A stretch of 64,000 bases of DNA from Archangium violaceum Cb vi76 (GTDB lineage: Bacteria; Myxococcota; Myxococcia; Myxococcales; Myxococcaceae). The translations under genes were made by a program, and so were the position numbers. The notes under the pieces are model-generated. The model worked only from the letters and a program-made list of their open reading frames with translations. It was not told the DNA's origin and searched no databases. Positions 25,368 through 33,259 of this stretch are shown here, piece after piece. Location of the stretch: positions 27,574 to 91,573 of the forward strand of contig NZ_JPMI01000232.1 in NCBI RefSeq assembly GCF_000733295.1. Direction: 5' to 3'. How positions within the stretch are numbered: the stretch's first letter is position 1; the number at the start of each line of letters is the position of its first letter.

Positions 25368-26555
25368 TCAGGTGAAGGGCAGGGCCGCGAGACGCTCCCG
25401 GAACACCTCCAGCGTCTCGCGCAGCTCCGCTTCCTCCACGGACTGCTCGAGGCCCAGGCGCGCCTTGCGCAGGAAGGCGTCGAACACCGGCGCCCGGCCG
25501 TAGAGCGCTCCAGAGACATCCACCGCCTCGCGGATGACGCGCTCGGCGCCCGGCGAGCCCAGGAACAGGTGCATCGCCGCCTGCTCCAGCCGTGCCCCGC
25601 ACGCCGCCCACACCGCCCGGTCGTGCGCCGTCAGCGTGCGCTGCGTCAGCTCCGCGCCCACCCGTCCCAGCTCTCCGAGGAAGGGCTCCACGAGCGTCCG
25701 CAGCTCCTCCGCGGGCACCTCCGGCAGCGAGGCCAGCGCGCGCAGCCGCTCGCGCACCTCCACCACCAGGCGCTTGTCCCGCGTCTTCATCGTCAGCGAG
25801 GTGTTCATCCCCGCGAAGGCCGCGAGCATCTCCTCCAGCCGCCGCGCCAGCCCCGGCCCCTCCCGTGGGGGCGCGGTGGCCGCCTTCTCCAGCCGTGACT
25901 GCAGCGAGCGCCGCAATTCCGCCACCCCGCCACGCAGCGCGGCCGCCGCCGCCACCTGCCCCTGGTAGCCCGGCACCACGTCCTCGCGCCGCACGTCCGC
26001 GAAGGCCGCCGCCGTGAGGTACACGAGGTCTCCCATCTGCGCGCGGAAGTCCGCGCGGAACGACTGCAGCTCCGCCATCAGCGCCCAACGGTCGCTCACC
26101 ACCTCGGGCCGCCGCACCCGCTGGCCCAGGTCCGCCACGCGCCGCGAGAGCCGCCCCGCGCACGCGCCCAGCACCACCTCCACCTCCCGCGACAGCCGCT
26201 CGTCCACGCCCGCGGGGGGAGGCTCCCACGCACCGTCGCGCGCGGCCTCCACCGAGGAGGGGAAGGCCTCGTGGATGGCCGACACCAGGGCGTTCACGTC
26301 CATCACCGTGTCCCGGATGGCCGGGGCCATCGTCTCCCACAGCGACAGGTCCGCCCCCTCCGTCTCCTCCAGGGTGGTGGGCTCGTACTTGACGATGTTG
26401 AGGTGCCCCAGCCGGTCGATGGCCAGCGCCGCGGCCCGGTACACGCGCTCCAGCCGTGAGGCCAGCGCGCGGTGGGTGAGCTCCTCCAGCAGCGTCTTCA
26501 GCCGGGGAGGCAGCGTGTCCTGCGGGGCTCGGGGCTTCTTCTCCGGAGGCGGCAT
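25368..26555 (-). CDS. Helical protein of unknown function, last gene of the Lrp operon
   Basis: A 395-aa soluble protein that is almost entirely helical, with many Arg, Glu and Ala and no signal peptide. Long amphipathic helices ('LKTLLEELTHRALASRLERVY', 'ELQSFRADFRAQMGDLVYLT', 'ELTQRTLTAHDRAVWAACG') suggest a bundle or coiled-coil scaffold. No catalytic motif was found. It starts 9 nt after the ATP-grasp gene stop and is probably the fourth gene of the leftward operon beginning with the Lrp regulator, so it may serve the same pathway. The N-terminal 15 residues are Pro/Lys-rich. Confidence 0.75.
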   Translation of the reverse strand: MPPPEKKPRAPQDTLPPRLKTLLEELTHRALASRLERVYRAAALAIDRLGHLNIVKYEPTTLEETEGADLSLWETMAPAIRDTVMDVNALVSAIHEAFPSSVEAARDGAWEPPPAGVDERLSREVEVVLGACAGRLSRRVADLGQRVRRPEVVSDRWALMAELQSFRADFRAQMGDLVYLTAAAFADVRREDVVPGYQGQVAAAAALRGGVAELRRSLQSRLEKAATAPPREGPGLARRLEEMLAAFAGMNTSLTMKTRDKRLVVEVRERLRALASLPEVPAEELRTLVEPFLGELGRVGAELTQRTLTAHDRAVWAACGARLEQAAMHLFLGSPGAERVIREAVDVSGALYGRAPVFDAFLRKARLGLEQSVEEAELRETLEVFRERLAALPFT

Positions 26556-26564
26556 GGCCGCAGG

Positions 26565-27455
26565 CTAAGCCATCCCGCGCGCCTTGTGGACGATCGCGTC
26601 CGCCAGCGTGTCCACCGCCCGGGGTCCGCCCTGCCGCAGGAAGAGGTTGGGCTCGGTGATTTCCAGCTCCATCAGCAGCAGCCCGCCGTGCTCGTCCCGC
26701 GCCACGTCCACCCGGGCGTAGAGCAGCTCGAAGCCGGTGGCGGCGAGCACCTGGCGGGCGAAGGCGCGCTCGTCCTCGGAGGACGGGGCGGGCTCGGCGG
26801 CGGTGGCGTCGTAGCCCGGGTTGCCCGAGAGGGCCGGTTGCCGCTTGATGGCGTGGGTGTGCTCACCGCCCAGGAAGAGGATGGAGCGCTCGCCATGGCC
26901 CTCCACCGAGGGCAGGTAGGGCTGCACCATCATGTCCTTGTGGGGGAGGACACGCTCCACCAGCGCCTGGGCGGCGGGGAGCTCCTCGGGCTTCCGGACG
27001 CGCAGCGTGTCCCGCGCGCCCGCGGACACCGCGGGCTTCACCACCGCGTCAGCCCAGCCGCGCTCCGCGAGCAGCGCCTTCACGTCCGGCCGCGAGCCGC
27101 GCTCCAGCCAGGCGGTGGGCACGGTGGCGATGCCGCGCTCCGCGAGCTCGCGCAGGTAGCCCTTGTGCGTGTTCCAGCGGAGCACCTCGGGCGGATTCCA
27201 CAGCGGGCAGCGGGCACCGGCGCGCTCGGCCCAGGACACGAACTCCTCCCGGCGCGCATCCGAGTCCCAGGCGGTACGGATGAGCGCGAGCCGGAAGCGG
27301 CTCCAGTCCACGGCCGGGTCGTCCCAGATGACGGGCCCGGCCTTCAGGCCCCTCGCGGCGAGTGCCTGGGCGAGCAGATGCTCGTCGGGCAGGCACTCGG
27401 GGAAGGTGGACGCGGTGACGAGCGCGACGTCGTAGGCATTCTCATTCACGGACAT
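26565..27455 (-). CDS. ATP-grasp family protein (RimK/glutathione synthetase-like)
   Basis: A 296-aa protein from ATG 27455. It begins with a Rossmann-like pre-ATP-grasp part ('DVALVTASTFPECLPDEHLL', 'LALIRTAWDSDARREEFVSW'). The ATP-grasp signatures are 'AVVKPAVSAGARDT' (ATP-binding Lys), 'MVQPYLPSVEGHGERSILF' and 'LLLMELEITEPNLFL' with metal-binding Glu/Asn. Members ligate carboxylates to amines or thiols using ATP. Its position 16 nt after a PLP aminotransferase suggests that the two act on a related amino acid, but the product cannot be predicted. A 15-residue N-terminal extension to 27500 is unlikely. Confidence 0.85.
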   Translation of the reverse strand: MSVNENAYDVALVTASTFPECLPDEHLLAQALAARGLKAGPVIWDDPAVDWSRFRLALIRTAWDSDARREEFVSWAERAGARCPLWNPPEVLRWNTHKGYLRELAERGIATVPTAWLERGSRPDVKALLAERGWADAVVKPAVSAGARDTLRVRKPEELPAAQALVERVLPHKDMMVQPYLPSVEGHGERSILFLGGEHTHAIKRQPALSGNPGYDATAAEPAPSSEDERAFARQVLAATGFELLYARVDVARDEHGGLLLMELEITEPNLFLRQGGPRAVDTLADAIVHKARGMA

Positions 27456-27471
27456 GGCCGCGGGAGATACC

Positions 27472-28689
27472 TCAACTCCGGGCGGCGGAGATGACCGCAC
27501 CGAGCCGGCGCATGCCTTCCTCGATGAGCTCCGGCGGACGGTTGGAGAAGTTCAGCCGCATGAACTCCGTGCGAGGCTCGCCCGCGAAGAAGGAGGCACC
27601 GGGCACGAAGGCGACGCGCTTCTCGAGCGCCAGGGGGAAGAGGGCATCCGCGCTCATGCCCCGCGGCAGCTCCACCCACAGGAACATGCCGCCGTCCGGC
27701 TCCGTCCACCGGGTGCCCTCGGGCATGTGCTTCTCCAGCGCGGCGAGCATCACCTGGCACCGGTCGCCGTAGACGGCGCGCAGCTTCTCCAGGTTGGCGT
27801 TGTAGTCGAAGCTCGACAGCAGCCGCGCCGTGGCGCGCTGCGCGACCGTGGCGGTGTGCAGGTCCGCCGACTGCTTGACGACGGTGAGGGCGCGGATGAT
27901 CTCCCGCGGACCCACGGCCCAGCCGATGCGCAGCCCGGGGGCCAGCGTCTTGGAGAACGTCCCCAGGGTGACGACCACGCCCTCGGTGTCGAGCGAGGCC
28001 AGCGACGGCAGGTGCTCGCCCCGGAAGCGCAGCTCGCCGTAGGGGTTGTCCTCGAGGATGAGGATGCGGTGGCGCTGGGCGAAGCGCACCAGGGCCTGCC
28101 GGCGCTCCAGCGACAGGGTGGTGCCCTTGGGATTCTGGAAGTTGGGGACCAGGTAGATGAGCTTGGGCTTGCGGCCCACGGTGTGCAGCAGCGACTCCAG
28201 CTCGTCCACGCGCATGCCGTCCCGGTCGCTGCCCACGACGGAGTAGGAGACCTCGTACCCGCTGAACGTCTGCAGCGCGGCCAGGTAGCTGGGATTCTCC
28301 ACCACCACCACGTCACCCGGGTCGAGCATCACCTTGGCCACCAGGTCGATGCCCTGCTGCGAGCCGCTGGTGATGAGCACCTGGTCCGTGGCCGCGTGCA
28401 GGCCCTGGCCGCCCAGGTGCGAGCAGATCCACTCACGCAGCGGGCCGTAGCCCTCGGTGGTGCTGTACTGGAGCGCCGCGCGGCCTTCCTCGGCGAAGAC
28501 CTCGGCGTGCGCCTGGGCGATGGCCTCCACCGGGAAGAGCTCGGGCGCCGGCAGCCCTCCAGCGAAGGAGAGCACGTCCGGACGCTCGGCCACCTTGAGG
28601 ATCTCCCGCACGGCGGAGGCCTTGACCCGCGACATGCGCTGGGCCAGCGGGAACGGCGGAGGAGCGATAATGGGGGTGGCCGCGGTCAT
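27472..28689 (-). CDS. PLP-dependent aminotransferase (ARO8/LysN/MocR-type catalytic domain)
   Basis: A 405-aa class I aminotransferase without the GntR-type DNA-binding domain of MocR proteins. Motifs visible are 'ISFAGGLPAPELFP'-like 'VLSFAGGLPAPELFPVEAI', 'QYSTTEGYGPLREWI', 'YLVPNFQNPKGTTLS' and 'LGTFSKTLAPGLRIGW' with the PLP lysine. This group includes 2-aminoadipate and aromatic or branched-chain amino-acid aminotransferases. It starts 2 nt after the stop of the Lrp regulator gene, so the regulator likely senses the same amino acid. Confidence 0.9.
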   Translation of the reverse strand: MTAATPIIAPPPFPLAQRMSRVKASAVREILKVAERPDVLSFAGGLPAPELFPVEAIAQAHAEVFAEEGRAALQYSTTEGYGPLREWICSHLGGQGLHAATDQVLITSGSQQGIDLVAKVMLDPGDVVVVENPSYLAALQTFSGYEVSYSVVGSDRDGMRVDELESLLHTVGRKPKLIYLVPNFQNPKGTTLSLERRQALVRFAQRHRILILEDNPYGELRFRGEHLPSLASLDTEGVVVTLGTFSKTLAPGLRIGWAVGPREIIRALTVVKQSADLHTATVAQRATARLLSSFDYNANLEKLRAVYGDRCQVMLAALEKHMPEGTRWTEPDGGMFLWVELPRGMSADALFPLALEKRVAFVPGASFFAGEPRTEFMRLNFSNRPPELIEEGMRRLGAVISAARS

Positions 28690-28691
28690 GG

Positions 28692-29162
28692 TCAGGCTCC
28701 TTTCAGCTCTTCGGGGGAGACGTGGATGTACGTCTCCTCCTTGATGGATGTCAGAACGATGGTGGTGTGCGTGCGCGTGACGCCGGAGATGGTCCGCAGC
28801 GTCTCCACGAGCAGGGAGTCGAGCGTCTTCGTGTTCCGGGTGCGCACCTTGAGGATGTACGAGTCCTGGCCGGCGACGCGGTGCGCCTCGAGCACCTCGG
28901 GCATGGCCAGCACCTTGCGGGCGAACCCCTCGAAGTACTTGGGGTGCTCGATGCTCACGCCGATGAAGGCGGTGATGTCCTTGCCCAGCTTCGACGCGTC
29001 CACGCGCGCCGTGTAGCCGGTGATGACCCCCCGCTCCTCGAGCTTGCGGATGCGCTCGGCCACCGCCGGCTGGGACAGACCCACCGAGCGGGAGAGCTCC
29101 AGCTGCGTGGCTCGCCCATCTCGCTGCAGCAGATCGACGAGGCGGTGGTCCAGTTCATCCAT
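28692..29162 (-). CDS. Lrp/AsnC-family transcriptional regulator
   Basis: A 156-aa protein of normal Lrp length. The N-terminal helix-turn-helix ('RLVDLLQRDGRATQLELSRSV', 'LSQPAVAERIRKLEERGV') is followed by a RAM effector domain ('AFIGVSIEHPKYFEGFARKV', 'VAGQDSYILKVRTRNTKTLD'). It should bind DNA as an octamer or dimers and respond to an amino acid. Gene order (regulator, aminotransferase, ATP-grasp, helical protein) makes autoregulation and control of the operon likely. Direct TATAAG repeats sit just upstream. Confidence 0.92.
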   Translation of the reverse strand: MDELDHRLVDLLQRDGRATQLELSRSVGLSQPAVAERIRKLEERGVITGYTARVDASKLGKDITAFIGVSIEHPKYFEGFARKVLAMPEVLEAHRVAGQDSYILKVRTRNTKTLDSLLVETLRTISGVTRTHTTIVLTSIKEETYIHVSPEELKGA

Positions 29163-29184
29163 GGCGGGTCAGCGACCTTATTTT

Positions 29185-29214
29185 TATAAGTCCCAGTGAC
29201 TTGATGCCTATAAG
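29185..29214. promoter_or_regulatory. AT-rich promoter region with two TATAAG direct repeats
   Basis: TATAAG occurs at 29185-29190 and again at 29209-29214, 24 bp apart, in an AT-rich patch between the divergent Lrp and GNAT genes. On the Lrp strand, CTTATAAAAA gives a plausible -10. The repeats may be regulator half-sites, with autorepression being common for Lrp proteins. This is inference from position and composition only. Confidence 0.35.
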
Positions 29215-29351
29215 GTATATGTCTCTCGGTGACGGTGCAAGAGGGCGGCAGGCAGGCGGGCGAGCCTCTTCCACCGGGGCGTCACGAACACGGGGGGCCT
29301 CCTCTGTTGGCAATGCACGTCTCGCGCCCGTGGGCCCCGAGGAGCGCAGCC

Positions 29352-30113
29352 ATGGATTCCGCCTTCCGTCAGCAGTTGCTGGGACTCGATCTGACGCTGG
29401 CCCGGCGCTTCGCGACCGTCGAGGCGCGACCGTGGGGATATTTCGTCCACGAGGTGGGAAATCCCGGCCACTGGGATGCGAACACCGCGCGCTGGCTGCG
29501 AGCGGAGGAGCCGGAGGCCGCCATCGAAGAGGTGGTGGCGCTCTACCGGGCACGGGAGCTCGTGCCGCGCGTGCGGGTGGATGACCTGAGCGCACCTGGA
29601 GACGTGGTGGAGCGGCTGGTGGCCCGGGGCTTCCAGAAGGACGCGCAGGTGATGCGCCTCATGCACTGGGCTCCGGTCACCTCCCGTCCGCTTCCAGTGT
29701 TGTTCTCGGGCGTGACGCTGGAGGTCGCGGGCCCGGAGACCCTCGCGTCCCTGGCGGAGATTCAGGGAGAAGCCTGCGGCTGGGAGGAACGCGGTTGGCT
29801 GGTGCGCTACCTGGAGCGGTTGGTGCCTGGTCCCGCGTCGCACTACTACCTCGCCCGGGTGGACGGCGTGCCGGCGGCGATGGCGGCCCTGCAGGAGGGG
29901 GAGGGCTGTGCGCTGGTCCAGGAGGTGGCGACGCGCCCCAGGCATCGTCGGCGCGGCCTGGCGTCGGCGTTGATCACCTGGATACAGCGCAGGGCCATGG
30001 TGCCGCTCTTCCTCCAGGTGTCCAATCCCGAGGCGGAGCGCATCTACGCGCGCGCGGGCTTCCGCGTGTGGGGCGAGCTCGAGCAGGTGACGTGCGTGCT
30101 GCCCGGGCCGTGA
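29352..30113 (+). CDS. GNAT-family acetyltransferase
   Basis: A 253-aa protein from ATG 29352, preceded by GAGGAG. The C-terminal half is a GNAT fold, with 'LVQEVATRPRHRRRGLASALI' giving the acetyl-CoA pyrophosphate loop (Q/R-x-x-G-x-A) and 'FLQVSNPEAERIYARAGFRVW' the last strand-helix pair. The N-terminal half ('LDLTLARRFATVEARPWGYF') is a separate domain often found fused to GNATs in myxobacteria. The acceptor is unknown. It is transcribed away from the Lrp operon. Confidence 0.85.
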   Translation: MDSAFRQQLLGLDLTLARRFATVEARPWGYFVHEVGNPGHWDANTARWLRAEEPEAAIEEVVALYRARELVPRVRVDDLSAPGDVVERLVARGFQKDAQVMRLMHWAPVTSRPLPVLFSGVTLEVAGPETLASLAEIQGEACGWEERGWLVRYLERLVPGPASHYYLARVDGVPAAMAALQEGEGCALVQEVATRPRHRRRGLASALITWIQRRAMVPLFLQVSNPEAERIYARAGFRVWGELEQVTCVLPGP

Positions 30114-30187
30114 GGCGGCTCGCATCGGTAGGAGGGAGGAGGCGCGGAAGGCCCGCTCCGGCATAGAGTGCTGGCCGGGGAGAGCTG

Positions 30188-33100
30188 ATGAACATCCGTT
30201 TCAACCGCCGGGTCGCCCTCGGCATCGCCGCGGTGGTCGTCGTGGGGCTCGTGAGGTGGGCCACCTCGGACGTGTGCGTGTCCGCGTGGGCCTTCCAGGG
30301 TGTGAAGGTGTACCGCTGTCCGGACGGAGACTTCCGGCAGACGTTGGGCCTGCGCGCCGATGGGCTCGCCCGGGAGGCCACGGGCTCCGTCCAGGTGTCG
30401 GCCGAGGCCCACGGCATCACCGACGCCCAGATACTGCTGAACGCCCCGGTGCGGCGCCTGGAGGCCTCGCTCTTCCTCGTGGATGCCGGGGGCAAGGAGT
30501 CACCCCTCGCTCCCGAGAAGAGCTGGGAGCAGCGGGACTCCGACTTCGCCCGGGTCGCCCGGGTGAAGCTGCCCGCGCTGCCGGATGGGGACTACACGCT
30601 GCGCGCCCGTGTCACCACGCCGCTCGGCACCGGCACCGTGGACGCGCCGCTGGCCCTCTACGCTCCCGCCCGCGTCCACGTCCTCACCGACCGGCCCCTC
30701 TACGAGCCCGGCCACCAGGTCCGCTTCCGCGCCGTGGTGCTGCGCGCCAAGGACCTCGCGCCCATCGACGGACGCCCGGGCACGTGGTTCGTCACCGACC
30801 CCTCCGGCGAGGTGGTGCTGGAGCAGCGCATGCCCGCGGGCCCGTGGGGCGTGGTGGCCGGGGACTTCCCGCTCGACCGCGGTGCACCCACCGGCACCTG
30901 GACGGCTCGCTGGACGAGCGGTGAGGCCTCGGGCGTGGCCACCTTCCAGGTGAAGCCCTTCACCCTGCCGCGCTTCCGCGTGGAGGCCGTCAGCACGAAG
31001 CCCTTCTGGCGCGTGGGGGAGTCCCCCACCGTCGAGGGCCGCGTCGTCTACAGCTCGGGCGCGCCGGTGGCGGACGCGGCCGTGAACGTCTCCTGGTCTG
31101 TCTCGAGCGGGTGGCCGGCTCCACTCGAGTGGTTCGACGCGAAGGCGAAGGACGCGCTGCCCCAGAAGGCGCGCACGGATGCCTCGGGACGTTTCCGGCT
31201 CACCCTGCGGCGTGTGCCGTATGACCTGCGCGGCCAGGCGACCCTCTCCGCGTGGCTGTCCGCCACGGATCCCGCGGGAGACCAGGTGCAGGGCGGCGCC
31301 TCGGTGCTGCTCGCCGAGGACGCGCTCTCCGTGTCGGCCGTGACGGAGCTGTCGGATGGACTGGCGGACGGCTACAGCAACCGCGTCTACCTGCGCGCCA
31401 CCACCGCGGATGGCCAGTTGCTGCCCGGCGCGGAGCTCACCGTGAAGCGCGCGTGGGACCCGCGGGACGAGGGCGTGCGCGCGGTGACGGACGAGGACGG
31501 CGTGGCCTCCTTCCAACTCGACCCGGGCCCTCCCGTCAACGTCGTCCTTCCCGCCATGCCGGTGCGCCGCAGGCCTCCGCCGCCTCCGGTGGGGTTGGGC
31601 TCGGTGCGGAATCTCCTCTCGGACGATGGCTCGCCCGCGCTGGAGGATCAGCTCGCGCTGGAGCGGTGGCTGGAATCCCTGCGTCCCTGTGCGCGCTTCG
31701 TGTCGCCCGACTCGGGCTCCACCCAGGTGACGCTGGGGGTGCGCGTGGCCTCGGGAGGCTCGGTGGTGGATGTGGTGTCGGATGGCTCGCCGCTGGGTTC
31801 CTGCCTCGCCTCGGTGGTGCGGGCGCGCTCGCTGCCGTCCGGCCGCGAGCGGATGCTGGGGCTCACCCTGGACGTGCGCGACCCGGGGCTGCCCTCGCTC
31901 GAGTTCGAGGTGCTCGACGTCACCGGTGCCAGCGAGGAGTTGGAGGAGACGCTGCGGGCCGCGGCGCTCGATGCGCGCGAGTGCCTGCCCGCGAACTTGT
32001 CGCTGTCCGCGGCGCTTCCGTCCGCGCTCACCTGGCGCACGCGTCCGAAGCAGCGCGAGGTGGAGGTGGGCTGGTCGTCCCTGCCCCCGGAGGAGGACAT
32101 GCTGCCCGCGGCCCACCTGTCCTGCATCCAGTCCCGCTTCTCCCGGCTGGTGCTGGGCGCCGAGCCCGGGAGTGCCATGGGCGTGGTGCGCTTCACCGCC
32201 GAGCCCACGGGGAGCGGCTCCGACGGAGCGGTGGCCCAGGAGACGACGATGCTCGGCTACGAGCTGAGGGTGAGCGCGAAGGCGGACAAGGAGGAACTGG
32301 GCTCGACGAAGTGGGTGGTGCACCCGGCGCGGTTGCCGCCCGCGCGTCTGAGGGCCACGCCGGTGCTGGCGCGTGGAGGGGACGAGGTGCGCCTCGAGCT
32401 GTTGCGCGGCCCGGACTTCCACGGGGAGCTGCCCGAGGAGCTCATCCTCATGGCCGGGGAGAAGAAGCTGAAGGCGAAGGTGGAGAACAAGGCGGCGCGC
32501 TTCCGTCTGCCCGAGGACTTCGATGGGTGGGCCGAGGCGAACTGGGCGGGCGCGGTGGCCCGGGTGTACGTGGCGCCGCGCGCGCAGCTGGCGCTCGAGG
32601 TGACGCCGGACAAGAAGGCCTACGCGCCCGGTGAGCTGGCGCACCTCCAGGTGCACACGCGGGTGGACGGCCAGGACGGCCCGGCGGCGGTGGGCCTCTT
32701 CGGTGTGGACGAGAGCCTGTCGCAGCTCGTTCCGCTGCCGGGGACGGGAGCGCTGGACGGCATGCGTCCGGTGCCCACGGTGTCCTCGCCGGCTTTCAAC
32801 GTGCTGGATGGGACGGCGCTCGCGATGGGCCGCATCCGGGGGGCCAACGCGGCGGCGGCCACGCTGCTGCGGGTGTCGGGCCTGCCGTCGCGGGATGGCG
32901 GTGAGCGGCGGGTGTCGCTCCAGGTGTCGACTCCCTTCGAGCCGGACGTGGAGCTGACCGAGCCCTTCTACCGGGTGCTGTCGGAGCTGACGGTGCAGGC
33001 GCGCACCTGGGAGGAGTCGGCGCCCAAGGACGAGACGCTCTCGTCGGCGGGGATGGCGAAGCTGTGGGAGAAGGCGCTCGAGGCCTGTGAGAAGCGCGGC

Positions 33101-33259
33101 GAGGCGGTGACGGACGCCTACGGCCGCCGGTTGAAGCTGTCGCGGTTGCCGCAGGAGCTGCTCGCGCTCACCGACCCACGGGCGGTGGTGGTGAATGGCA
33201 CGCGGTTGCCCGAGGACGTCGAGAACTGGGGCGCGTGGGTCGCCCGGGAGGCGCCATGA
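30188..33259 (+). CDS. Alpha-2-macroglobulin N-terminal half (MG domains) with inserted TonB/AgmX-like segment
   Basis: A 1023-aa protein with an N-terminal membrane anchor or signal ('RVALGIAAVVVVGLVRWA'). Macroglobulin domains are visible, including the MG2 hallmark 'TDRPLYEPGHQVRFRAVVLR' near residue 170 and later 'YAPGELAHLQVHTRVDGQ'. Between residues of about 487 and 565 lies an insertion ('LRPCARFV', 'TQVTLGVRVASGGSVVDV') that resembles TonB-C/AgmX-type modules, unusual for this family. The tail contains 'DAYGRRLKLSRLPQELLALT', a pseudopilin-like calcium-loop style segment. Bacterial A2M proteins trap invading proteases in the periplasm. Here the protein ends before the bait region, and the second half is a separate overlapping gene. 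Confidence 0.75.
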   Translation: MNIRFNRRVALGIAAVVVVGLVRWATSDVCVSAWAFQGVKVYRCPDGDFRQTLGLRADGLAREATGSVQVSAEAHGITDAQILLNAPVRRLEASLFLVDAGGKESPLAPEKSWEQRDSDFARVARVKLPALPDGDYTLRARVTTPLGTGTVDAPLALYAPARVHVLTDRPLYEPGHQVRFRAVVLRAKDLAPIDGRPGTWFVTDPSGEVVLEQRMPAGPWGVVAGDFPLDRGAPTGTWTARWTSGEASGVATFQVKPFTLPRFRVEAVSTKPFWRVGESPTVEGRVVYSSGAPVADAAVNVSWSVSSGWPAPLEWFDAKAKDALPQKARTDASGRFRLTLRRVPYDLRGQATLSAWLSATDPAGDQVQGGASVLLAEDALSVSAVTELSDGLADGYSNRVYLRATTADGQLLPGAELTVKRAWDPRDEGVRAVTDEDGVASFQLDPGPPVNVVLPAMPVRRRPPPPPVGLGSVRNLLSDDGSPALEDQLALERWLESLRPCARFVSPDSGSTQVTLGVRVASGGSVVDVVSDGSPLGSCLASVVRARSLPSGRERMLGLTLDVRDPGLPSLEFEVLDVTGASEELEETLRAAALDARECLPANLSLSAALPSALTWRTRPKQREVEVGWSSLPPEEDMLPAAHLSCIQSRFSRLVLGAEPGSAMGVVRFTAEPTGSGSDGAVAQETTMLGYELRVSAKADKEELGSTKWVVHPARLPPARLRATPVLARGGDEVRLELLRGPDFHGELPEELILMAGEKKLKAKVENKAARFRLPEDFDGWAEANWAGAVARVYVAPRAQLALEVTPDKKAYAPGELAHLQVHTRVDGQDGPAAVGLFGVDESLSQLVPLPGTGALDGMRPVPTVSSPAFNVLDGTALAMGRIRGANAAAATLLRVSGLPSRDGGERRVSLQVSTPFEPDVELTEPFYRVLSELTVQARTWEESAPKDETLSSAGMAKLWEKALEACEKRGEAVTDAYGRRLKLSRLPQELLALTDPRAVVVNGTRLPEDVENWGAWVAREAP

